Below, one piece after another: positions 24,940-33,651 of a stretch of 64,000 nt of DNA. Within the stretch, counting starts at the first letter, position 1. Every line of letters starts with the position of its first letter. Under the pieces are notes generated by a model. It worked only from the letters and a program-made list of their open reading frames with translations, searched no databases and was not told the DNA's origin. This DNA is from an uncultured Porphyromonadaceae bacterium (GTDB taxonomy: Bacteria > Bacteroidota > Bacteroidia > Bacteroidales > Muribaculaceae), in the NCBI GenBank assembly GCA_947175545.1, contig CAMWNI010000004.1, forward strand, positions 62,001 through 126,000, read 5' to 3'. The translations under genes were made by a program, and so were the position numbers.

Positions 24940-25889
24940 TAAAATATCTCATTATTCCACTAAGTGACAATGCGGTTTCGTTCTGTCATTATAACGCCCG
25001 TAAAGGTTCATCGGCGACAATAGAAACCGAAACATTGCGAAAGGCTCTGATATGGGCGATGAAAGAGAATCTGTCGGTGCAATTTCTTTATCCGTCTGAG
25101 GGAGTAGGCAAGAACATAGAATTGATAATTAACACGATAGACCATACGGATATCGTCCCGGCGGATTGTAGAGACAATAATCGGCTGAAAGGAGCCGATA
25201 TAGTTGTCTTCAATACTTGGGATGGAATAGAAACCTTCGGTTTTCGCCCTGACCAATCATATATAATCCGCACCACGACGGAAATCTTGATAAATCATCG
25301 GGATGGAATCCAGGCCCTCTTAAAAAAGGTAAATCGCCTGAATATAGTGGTTACCGATGTACCCAACTTCAATCCGGAGCTACATAACGGATACCAAGAG
25401 TTTCTTGAAAGCCTGATTCCAACGATTGTCGAAGAATATTCAAGCGGACACATGGTGCAACTTAATCTGCTGACCGACCGCATCATGTTGACAGGCATGA
25501 ATAACTGCAACGCGGGTAATGAATCTCTGACGCTTGCGCCTGACGGGAATTTTTACACCTGCCCTGCATTCTATTTTGACGGATTCCCTGCTGTCGGGAC
25601 AACAGAACAAGGGCCGGATATTAAAAATCCGCAGCTATACCGGTTGAGTCATGCGCCAATATGCCGCATTTGCGACGCGTACCAGTGTAAACGCTGCGTA
25701 TGGCATAACCAACAACTTACGTTCGAAGTCAACACCCCGGGCAAGCAACAATGCGTAATGGCCCACATTGAGCGCAATGCGTCACGCAAACTGCTTGAGG
25801 CTCTCCGCAAAGCAATGCCTGGTTTTATGTCGGAGACAATCATCCAAGAAATCAAATATCTTGACCCTTTTGACAACATAAAAATTTAA
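24936..25889 (+). CDS. CXXX-repeat peptide maturase partner with SPASM cysteines but no radical SAM triad
   Basis: 317 aa, no signal peptide. The C-terminal part carries a full seven-Cys SPASM-like set (Cys191, 209, 243, 246, 251, 254, 273; LTLAPDGNFYTCPAF and CRICDAYQCKRC), spaced like the cysteines in the radical SAM enzyme upstream. The CX3CX2C triad is missing from the N-terminal half, so it cannot start radical chemistry itself. It may be an auxiliary iron-sulfur electron carrier, scaffold or second maturase. It matches the gene usually called CXXX repeat peptide maturase. Starts inside the stop of the preceding gene (ATGA) and ends 3 bp before the next. Confidence 0.8.
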   Translation: MIKYLIIPLSDNAVSFCHYNARKGSSATIETETLRKALIWAMKENLSVQFLYPSEGVGKNIELIINTIDHTDIVPADCRDNNRLKGADIVVFNTWDGIETFGFRPDQSYIIRTTTEILINHRDGIQALLKKVNRLNIVVTDVPNFNPELHNGYQEFLESLIPTIVEEYSSGHMVQLNLLTDRIMLTGMNNCNAGNESLTLAPDGNFYTCPAFYFDGFPAVGTTEQGPDIKNPQLYRLSHAPICRICDAYQCKRCVWHNQQLTFEVNTPGKQQCVMAHIERNASRKLLEALRKAMPGFMSETIIQEIKYLDPFDNIKI

Positions 25890-25892
25890 AAA

Positions 25893-26171
25893 ATGACAAA
25901 AAAGAAAATAGGTCGCGTAACGGAGCAGGAACGCGACGAGATTCAGACGCTATTCGAGCGTCGCAACGGACTGAACGAACTGGCCATGATTCTTACGGCC
26001 GACAAACCTGAACTTTATGAGCGTCTTGTAAAAGACATGGGCGAGAGTACCACAAGATTTCAAGAATGGTGGGATCGCATGGGTTCAAAATATCAGTGGG
26101 AATCGGCACCCGACGGCCACTGGGAGATTGACTTTAAGAATTGTACAATTTATCTTGTCGTTCCGCAATGA
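25893..26171 (+). CDS. small CXXX-repeat peptide modification system protein
   Basis: 92 aa soluble protein ([20 protein letters not shown] start). An N-terminal helical half ([15 protein letters not shown]) leads to [15 protein letters not shown] and a short beta end ([15 protein letters not shown]). No catalytic residues are evident. Proteins of this size and sequence recur beside CXXX-repeat peptide maturases, where they are labelled only as modification-system proteins; precursor recognition is a reasonable guess. The ATG of tatA overlaps its stop by 4 bp. Confidence 0.72.
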   Translation: MTKKKIGRVTEQERDEIQTLFERRNGLNELAMILTADKPELYERLVKDMGESTTRFQEWWDRMGSKYQWESAPDGHWEIDFKNCTIYLVVPQ

Positions 26172-26413
26172 GTCTGTGTATGATTGGCGCTACGGAGATA
26201 ATTCTCATCTGCGCAGTGATATTGCTTATTTTCGGAGGCAAGAAACTACCTGAACTGATGAAGGGCGTTGGAAAAGGCATAAAAAGCTTCAAAGAGGGGT
26301 TAAACGAGCCGACCGAAGACGAAATCAATCAACTTGTCGAGGAAGAAATCAAGCGCAGGGCCGACGACCGTGAGTCAATCGCCCCCAAACAATCATCCGA
26401 CGACGGGGCATGA
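26168..26413 (+). CDS. tatA: Sec-independent protein translocase TatA
   Basis: 81 aa from the ATG at 26168, which overlaps the previous stop (ATGA); an internal ATG at 26180 is an alternative start closer to the family N-terminus. One transmembrane helix ([17 protein letters not shown]), the canonical FGGKKLPEL hinge, then an amphipathic helix ([15 protein letters not shown]) and an acidic tail. TatA forms the pore for folded twin-arginine substrates. Encoded directly after the CXXX-system genes and before tatC; there is no tatB, so TatA may do both jobs. Confidence 0.93.
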   Translation: MSLCMIGATEIILICAVILLIFGGKKLPELMKGVGKGIKSFKEGLNEPTEDEINQLVEEEIKRRADDRESIAPKQSSDDGA

Positions 26414-27204
26414 GCGGCATCTCTAACACTCCCGCCGGCAATGAAGACCTGCTGACATTCGGGGAGCATCTTGACATTTTGCGCAAGATGCTCTTCCGGA
26501 TTATCCTTGTAGTGATTCTTCTGGCGAGCGTAATTTTCTACTTCAAAGACGAAACATTTGCTATTTTACTGGCACCGCGCGATTCAGGCTTCTTCACATT
26601 CAGCCTTATTGAACGCCGGTTGACCGCATGCGGCATTGACACTCATTTTGAGCGATACAATATACAATTAATAAGTACAGAACTATCGGCTCAATTCATG
26701 ACCCATATTACTGTTTCGTGCCTGTTAGGAGCCTTATTCGCTTCCCCTTATATTCTTTTTGAACTCCTAAGATTCGTTTCGCCTGCTCTATATGAGAACG
26801 AACGCCGATATTCGCTTCCGGTGGCGTTAGTTATCTTCAGCCTGTTTACTCTCGGAGTACTTATGAGTTATTTCATTTTGTTTCCGGTTTCGTTCAGGTT
26901 TCTTGCCACTTATCAGGTCAGTAAAGATATCATCAACACAATCACCCTCGACTCATATATTTCGACTTTCATCACTCTGACCTTTATGGTTGGAATTGTG
27001 TTTCAACTGCCCTTGGTGGCCTACACGCTGGGGCGGATGGGAATTCTGAATGCCAAAATGCTGAAACAGTATCGTGCGCATGCCCTTGTCATCATCATGA
27101 TAATTGCCGCTTTAATCACTCCGCCGGATATTTTTACGCTTGTATTGGTAACTTTACCCATTTACGGACTCTATGAACTTAGTATAGTTGTGGTCAACAA
27201 ATAG
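26410..27204 (+). CDS. tatC: Sec-independent protein translocase TatC
   Basis: 264 aa inner-membrane protein with six transmembrane helices, the receptor for twin-arginine signal peptides. Features: [14 protein letters not shown] at the N-terminus, [22 protein letters not shown] (the conserved loop/helix 3 region), [10 protein letters not shown], and [23 protein letters not shown] in the last cytosolic loop. The ATG overlaps tatA by 4 bp. In this position it probably serves the lipoprotein precursor three genes upstream, although it could also be the only Tat system of the cell. Confidence 0.94.
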   Translation: MSGISNTPAGNEDLLTFGEHLDILRKMLFRIILVVILLASVIFYFKDETFAILLAPRDSGFFTFSLIERRLTACGIDTHFERYNIQLISTELSAQFMTHITVSCLLGALFASPYILFELLRFVSPALYENERRYSLPVALVIFSLFTLGVLMSYFILFPVSFRFLATYQVSKDIINTITLDSYISTFITLTFMVGIVFQLPLVAYTLGRMGILNAKMLKQYRAHALVIIMIIAALITPPDIFTLVLVTLPIYGLYELSIVVVNK

Positions 27205-27211
27205 GGAAGTT

Positions 27212-27242
27212 TTTGGAAATACGGAGATTTTCCGTAAATTTG
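27212..27242 (+). promoter_or_regulatory. promoter for the TetR gene
   Basis: TTTG (27212-27215), 19 bp, TAAATTTG (27235-27242): a consensus promoter 10 bp before the ATG at 27253, again predicting a very short leader. Confidence 0.6.
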
Positions 27243-27252
27243 CGGGTGAATA

Positions 27253-27840
27253 ATGGCTTCACGAACTCGAGACAGACTGATCGAGGTGGCCCGCCAACTC
27301 TTTGCCCATCAGGGCATAGAGAACACCACCATGAATGATATCGCCACGGCATCGGACCGCGGGCGACGTACGCTCTACACTTATTTTCGGACAAAGAGCG
27401 ATATTTATCAGGCTGTTATTGAGAGCGAGGCGGAGCGCATACGCCGCGAAATCGAAGCTGAAGTAGAGGCCCAGTCGTCGCCGCGCGAGAAGTTGCGCGC
27501 TCTGATGAGCAGCAGGCTTTCGATTGCGGTTGAACATCTTCACGGTTATCAGATTTGGCTCCGCTCGATTTTCAGCCGCGATGTACAGCGGGCGCAGGCC
27601 GTGCGTTCGCTCGTTGCTGACCGCATCTACGAAATGATCGAGGAGATTGTCGCGGCAGGGATTGCTTCCGGCGATTTCGTTCCGGAACAGGCGCGGCGAC
27701 TGTCAACGATGCTGACCATGGTCGTGCGCGGAACGGACTGGAGCATCACCCACGAGGATACCACATGCGAGGTCACGGACCAGTGGATCAGCGAGTCAAT
27801 TGATTTCATTATTGACGGCATTTCAACTAAACAAATTTAA
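27253..27840 (+). CDS. TetR/AcrR family transcriptional regulator
   Basis: 195 aa. The N-terminal TetR DNA-binding domain shows ARQLFAHQGIENTTMNDIA followed by GRRTLYTYFRTKSDIYQAV (recognition helix, about residues 25-60). The C-terminal ligand domain is helical and undefined. It is separated from fabG by 39 bp without a promoter core, so the two are probably co-transcribed, and it may regulate itself and fatty-acid synthesis. The effector is unknown. Confidence 0.9.
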   Translation: MASRTRDRLIEVARQLFAHQGIENTTMNDIATASDRGRRTLYTYFRTKSDIYQAVIESEAERIRREIEAEVEAQSSPREKLRALMSSRLSIAVEHLHGYQIWLRSIFSRDVQRAQAVRSLVADRIYEMIEEIVAAGIASGDFVPEQARRLSTMLTMVVRGTDWSITHEDTTCEVTDQWISESIDFIIDGISTKQI

Positions 27841-27879
27841 CAAACCTCATAATTCATTTTTTCACATCTCCAACAGATT

Positions 27880-28626
27880 ATGAAACTTCTCGAAGGAAAA
27901 ACCGCCCTGATCACCGGCGCCGCCCGCGGCATCGGCAAGGCACTTGCAGTTCGTTTTGCCCAGGAGGGCGCCAACATTGCATTCACAGACCTCGCTATTG
28001 ATGAAAATGGCGAAGCAACCAAGGCAGAAATCGCCGCTCTCGGCGTTAAGGTCGAGGCATATGCTTCAAACGCAGCCGATTTCAACCAGACGCAGGAAGT
28101 GGTTGCTAAGGTTCAGGAGGACTTTGGCCGCATTGACATTCTGGTTAACAACGCCGGCATCACGAAGGACGGCCTGATGATGCGCATGAGCGAGGCTCAG
28201 TGGGACGCCGTTATCAATGTCAACCTCAAGAGTGCGTTTAACTTCTGCAAGGCAGTTCTGCCGATTATGATGAAACAGCGCAGCGGTTCAATCATCAACA
28301 TGGCGTCGGTTGTCGGCGTTCACGGCAATGCCGGCCAGGCCAACTATGCTTCGTCAAAGGCGGGCCTGATTGCTCTTGCCAAGTCAATCGCACAGGAAGT
28401 GGGCAGCCGCGGCATCCGTGCCAACGCAATCGCTCCGGGCTTCATCGAGACCGCGATGACCGCCGCTCTGCCCGACGAGGTTCGCGCTGAATGGGCAAAG
28501 AAGATTCCCCTGCGCCGCGGTGGCAAACCCGAGGATATCGCAGACGTTGCAACCTTCCTTGCATCCGACATGTCAAGCTATGTTACCGGCCAGGTAATCC
28601 AGGTTGACGGCGGCATGAATATGTAA
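27880..28626 (+). CDS. fabG: 3-oxoacyl-[acyl-carrier-protein] reductase
   Basis: 248 aa short-chain dehydrogenase that reduces 3-oxoacyl-ACP with NADPH in fatty acid elongation. Motifs: TGAARGIG (cofactor binding, about 13-20), NNAGITKDGLMMRM, catalytic Ser in NMASVVG, YASSKAG (Tyr and Lys), and the C-terminal FLASDMSSYVTGQVIQVDGG block typical of true FabG. Follows the TetR gene and is trailed by a long hairpin-forming region. Confidence 0.94.
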   Translation: MKLLEGKTALITGAARGIGKALAVRFAQEGANIAFTDLAIDENGEATKAEIAALGVKVEAYASNAADFNQTQEVVAKVQEDFGRIDILVNNAGITKDGLMMRMSEAQWDAVINVNLKSAFNFCKAVLPIMMKQRSGSIINMASVVGVHGNAGQANYASSKAGLIALAKSIAQEVGSRGIRANAIAPGFIETAMTAALPDEVRAEWAKKIPLRRGGKPEDIADVATFLASDMSSYVTGQVIQVDGGMNM

Positions 28627-28641
28627 GAAACCACAAAATAT

Positions 28642-28736
28642 AAAATGCAACATACAAGATAAATTTAAAGTACAGAATACGAAATACAAATTAAAATTTG
28701 TGTTTTGTATTCTGTTCATTTTGTATTTTGCATTTT
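28642..28736. terminator. long imperfect dyad after fabG
   Basis: ACAGAATAC (28672-28680) pairs with GTATTCTGT (28707-28715), with AT-rich inner complementarity, and AAAATGCAA (28642-28650) pairs with TTGCATTTT (28728-28736) outside it. The A/T-rich words (TGCATTTTGCAT, TTTGTATTTTG) are repeated. It probably ends the TetR-fabG transcript. Confidence 0.45.
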
Positions 28737-28748
28737 GCATTTACTTAA

Positions 28749-29345
28749 ATGTTACAGTATAATACAAAACAGACGCCGCTGCGAATGCCTGAGTATGGAC
28801 GGCACATACAGCAGATGGTTGACCACTGCATGACCATCGAGGACCGCGAGGAGCGCACTAACTGCGCGCGCGGCATTATCGAGACAATCTGCCGGCTGAA
28901 TCCGCAGCAACGTACTAATCCGGAATGGCGTGCGAAACTATGGGACCAACTGGCCATCATGAGCGATTTCAAGCTCGACATTGACTATCCGGAGGGTTGC
29001 ACGCTGACGCCCGAAATGCTGAATTCTCGTCCGGAGCCGATGGAGCTTCCGCGCCGCCACATAACCAAACGAATCTACGGCAACAACATTGACCAGATGA
29101 TTGACGCCGCTCTGGCCATGGCGCCGGAAAATCCGGACAGGGAGGAATTTATCATTCTGCTTGCCAACCACATGAAGAAGCTGATGATGACCGAGAATCC
29201 GGAAGGAGCCACTGACCGCAGGATTTTTGCTGACCTGGCGGAGATGAGCGGCGGACAGATTCTTCTGCACGCTGACACGACCAAGCTGCGCGAATTTGAG
29301 ATTCTCGAGGTTCCAACCTCGAAAAAGAGACGCCGTAAACGTTGA
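28749..29345 (+). CDS. DUF4290 family protein
   Basis: 198 aa cytosolic, mainly helical protein. N-terminal YNTKQTPLRMPEYGRHIQQM and CARGIIETICRLNPQQR are typical of DUF4290, a family conserved across Bacteroidota and usually next to core genes. It ends in a basic tail (SKKRRRKR). No function is known. The rimM ATG is one base after its stop. Confidence 0.82.
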   Translation: MLQYNTKQTPLRMPEYGRHIQQMVDHCMTIEDREERTNCARGIIETICRLNPQQRTNPEWRAKLWDQLAIMSDFKLDIDYPEGCTLTPEMLNSRPEPMELPRRHITKRIYGNNIDQMIDAALAMAPENPDREEFIILLANHMKKLMMTENPEGATDRRIFADLAEMSGGQILLHADTTKLREFEILEVPTSKKRRRKR

Positions 29346-29346
29346 G

Positions 29347-29871
29347 ATGAAACTGCCGGTTGCCACGGTTGTCAAACCGCACGGAATTAAGGGCGAGCTG
29401 AACATTCTGCTTGCCGACATGGCAGAACCCGACGAGGATTTCGTTGCGGGGGCATGCCTGATTATCGAAATTGAGGGGCTTGACGTCCCGTTTTTTGTCA
29501 AGTCGGCCCGCAGCCGCGGAAGCGACTCGATGTTGCTGATGCTTGACGAGGTCAGCAACGAAAAGGAAGCCGCGACGCTTGCGGGAAAAACTCTCTATGT
29601 ATATGCCAATCCTGACTCGCCGGACGCCGACGATGAGGCAGAAGGCGAGCTGACCGCCGGGGCGCTCATAGGCTTCGATATTGTCGATTCGGAGACGGGA
29701 ACGACAATAGGACGTATCGCAGACCTGACGGAGCTGACGCCGGGATGCTGGTATTTTGTGCTGGAGGGTTCGGAGAAACTGATTCCTGCCGTTGACGAGA
29801 TGATATGCGGGGTTGACGCGGCCTCGCGCACGGTAGCGATGGATCTTCCGGAGGGACTTGCCGAACTTTAA
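29347..29871 (+). CDS. rimM: ribosome maturation factor RimM
   Basis: 174 aa, needed for processing the 3' domain of 16S rRNA and 30S assembly. Two domains: an N-terminal RimM barrel (VATVVKPHGIKGELNI, residues about 5-20) and a C-terminal PRC barrel (GFDIVDSETGTTIGRIADL, then EKLIPAVDEMICGVD). I start at the ATG at 29347; upstream extension would overlap DUF4290 in a different frame and lacks homology. Acidic insert near residues 95-105 (SPDADDEAEGE). Confidence 0.9.
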   Translation: MKLPVATVVKPHGIKGELNILLADMAEPDEDFVAGACLIIEIEGLDVPFFVKSARSRGSDSMLLMLDEVSNEKEAATLAGKTLYVYANPDSPDADDEAEGELTAGALIGFDIVDSETGTTIGRIADLTELTPGCWYFVLEGSEKLIPAVDEMICGVDAASRTVAMDLPEGLAEL

Positions 29872-29916
29872 GACCCGCCCAGACGTTTTTTTATAGACTG
29901 CAAAAGGAGATGGAGG

Positions 29917-29959
29917 CTGACAAAATGTCAGTCGGCATCGGTTTGGCACGTTTTTCGCA
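29917..29959 (+). promoter_or_regulatory. sigma54-like promoter and dyad upstream of groES
   Basis: TGGCACG (29944-29950), four bases, TCGCA (29955-29959): the GG and GC doublets lie exactly 10 bp apart, as in the -24/-12 sigma54 consensus TGGCACG-N4-TTGCA. A perfect dyad CTGACA-AAA-TGTCAG (29917-29931) is located just upstream and could bind an activator or repressor. No TAnnTTTG element is seen here. Start would be near 29970, about 45 nt before groES. Confidence 0.5.
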
Positions 29960-30015
29960 ATTCAGTAAGCGTAAACATAAAACTAAACATAAAAAATATA
30001 AGCAAATAACAAGCA

Positions 30016-31949
<1,934 letters not shown>

Positions 31950-31974
31950 AACCTCAGCTGACAAGCCAAACATA

Positions 31975-32013
31975 CAAGAGGCGGCCCCCACTCCACGGGG
32001 AGTCCGCCTCTTG
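31975..32013. terminator. terminator after groESL
   Basis: CAAGAGGCGG (31975-31984) pairs with CCGCCTCTTG (32004-32013) and is followed by TTTTGTTTT on the plus strand. It also lies at the end of the minus-strand PD-(D/E)XK gene, so it may work in both directions. Confidence 0.8.
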
Positions 32014-32025
32014 TTTTGTTTTACG

Positions 32026-32511
32026 TTAAAGAATCGAAGCGTAAGGGGGGATGGATGGAAGGAAGGTATAGGTCCGCGAGGCGGGGTCGAGACGACAGCA
32101 GAAGTGGTGCAGGCCGTTGCTTACAATCAGGTAAGGCGCCATGAGGACCATATTGTAACGCGCAATCTGGTCAAAGACCTTCGCGGTGATTTCAACCGAC
32201 GGAGCCTTGTACTCGACAATGACCAGCGGAGAGGCATCAGTGCGGTTCCAGACAACAGTGTCACACCGGCGGCGAAGGCCGTTGAGATTAACGGCAACTT
32301 CATTGGCCATCAGCGGAAGTGGATAGCCAAGATCTCCGACAAGATGAGCCACGAAATGCTGCCTCACCCACTCTTCCGGCGTCAGCAAAACCAACTTGCG
32401 CCTCAGAGGGTCGAAGACGCAGGTGCGCCCGTCAGAGTCAACCTCCAGGCGGAGTTGGCGTGGAGGAAGATTGAGCGGCACAATGCAGTTTTTTTTGGGT
32501 ATTGGCGACAT
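32026..32511 (-). CDS. type I restriction R-subunit N-terminal-like (PD-(D/E)XK) protein
   Basis: 161 aa from the ATG at 32511; a longer in-frame start lacks the conserved region and overlaps the holA promoter. It resembles the HSDR N-terminal-like family common in Bacteroidota: LRLEVDSDGRTCVFDPLRRK, EEWVRQHFVAHL, then a nuclease core with CDTVVW (Asp) and PLVIVEYKAP (Glu-x-Lys). No helicase part or specificity subunit is present, so it is not a working type I system. Role unknown; a stand-alone nuclease or DNA-binding protein. It diverges from holA. Confidence 0.75.
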   Translation of the reverse strand: MSPIPKKNCIVPLNLPPRQLRLEVDSDGRTCVFDPLRRKLVLLTPEEWVRQHFVAHLVGDLGYPLPLMANEVAVNLNGLRRRCDTVVWNRTDASPLVIVEYKAPSVEITAKVFDQIARYNMVLMAPYLIVSNGLHHFCCRLDPASRTYTFLPSIPPYASIL

Positions 32512-32525
32512 TTTTAGTAAATTTG
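32494..32525 (+). promoter_or_regulatory. promoter for holA
   Basis: TTTG (32494-32497), 20 bp, TAAATTTG (32518-32525), 29 bp ahead of the ATG at 32555; overlaps the start of the divergent gene at 32511. Confidence 0.6.
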
Positions 32526-32554
32526 GAGCAAATTTAAGTAAAAAAAACGAGAAT

Positions 32555-33574
32555 ATGGCAGGCTCAGCGCCCACATTTAAGGAAATCAAACAACAGATTG
32601 CCGCCGGACAGACTGCACCGATTTATGTCATACACGGCCCTGAGGGCTACTATGTCGACGAACTGGTTAAGACGTTCGAGGGTATGGTTCCGGAAGCGGA
32701 GCGCGATTTTAATCTCTACGTTCTCTATGCGACCCAGACGGAGCCGGAGATGGTTCAGGAGGCTTGTATGCGTTACCCGATGATGGCGGACCGCCAGGTT
32801 GTTATACTGAAGGAGGCGCAATCTGTCAAGGCCGACTATATGGAGAAACTTGCCGCCTACGCGGAACATCCGAATCCGCAGACCGTCTTTGTCATTGCGG
32901 GACGCGGCGATAAAATCAGCGGGGCAAAGTTTCTGAAAGCGGCGCGCGCTTCGGGGGCAGTCATTTTTGAAACTCCGAAACTATTCGAGAACAAGGTAGG
33001 CCCCGTTATCGAGACCCTTGTGCGCAACGAGGGACTGACAATTGACCAGAAAGCTCTGGCAATGCTGATTGACCACGTCGGGACGGACCTCAGCCGCATC
33101 ATCAATGAGGTCAACAAACTGAAAACCGCGCTGCCTGCCGGAGCGGCGATAACGCCGCAGGCGGTAGAGAATCTGATTGGCGTCAGCAAGGACTATAACA
33201 ATTGGGAGCTTGTTGACGCGATTGCCGTTCGCGATTCAGCGCGAATTTATCGCATTGCGGAGTATTTCCGCAGCAATCCGAAGCAGAATCCGTCGATTCT
33301 GACCGGAATTGCAATCTTTGGATTTTTCTCGAAACTGCTGCTTGCGATCTATGCTCCGGAAAAGAGCGAAAGCGGCATTGCGGGCGCAACGGGCGCCAAG
33401 CCTTACTCAGGCGAGATGAAGCGCCTGCTGGCCGGCATGAAGAACTATTCCGCCTGGCAGGTAATCAACGCCATATCGGCCTGCAGGCGCTTTGACGTGC
33501 GCGCAAAGGGAATTGGCTCGCGCGCCGACGAGTATGACCTGCTGCGCGAACTGCTGTTTACGATACTCAACTAA
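32555..33574 (+). CDS. holA: DNA polymerase III subunit delta
   Basis: 339 aa AAA+-like clamp-loader subunit that opens the beta sliding clamp. N-terminal IYVIHGPEGYYVDEL, then FKEIKQQIAAGQTAPI, the RQVVILKEAQ Walker-B-like region, and the family-typical NEVNKLKTAL and NLIGVSKDYNNWELVDAI helices. I start at 32555, after a consensus promoter; upstream in-frame codons read through that promoter. Full-length for Bacteroidota homologues. Confidence 0.88.
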   Translation: MAGSAPTFKEIKQQIAAGQTAPIYVIHGPEGYYVDELVKTFEGMVPEAERDFNLYVLYATQTEPEMVQEACMRYPMMADRQVVILKEAQSVKADYMEKLAAYAEHPNPQTVFVIAGRGDKISGAKFLKAARASGAVIFETPKLFENKVGPVIETLVRNEGLTIDQKALAMLIDHVGTDLSRIINEVNKLKTALPAGAAITPQAVENLIGVSKDYNNWELVDAIAVRDSARIYRIAEYFRSNPKQNPSILTGIAIFGFFSKLLLAIYAPEKSESGIAGATGAKPYSGEMKRLLAGMKNYSAWQVINAISACRRFDVRAKGIGSRADEYDLLRELLFTILN

Positions 33575-33586
33575 CCGTCAAAAAAA

Positions 33587-33630
33587 CTGAAACAGAAAAG
33601 GCCCGGCTGACCGGGCTTTTTCTGTTTCAG
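33587..33630. terminator. bidirectional terminator between holA and the 940-aa gene
   Basis: CTGAAACAGAAAAGGCCCGG is mirrored by CCGGGCTTTTTCTGTTTCAG around a CTGA loop. GC-rich inner stem, A/T-rich outer part, serving the plus-strand holA and the minus-strand secreted gene. Confidence 0.85.
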
Positions 33631-33651
33631 GGAAAGAATGGACTGTGGGAA

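Noticed and set aside
32026-32511. Type I restriction system
   Set aside because: Only an N-terminal-like nuclease domain is present, without helicase, methyltransferase or specificity genes.
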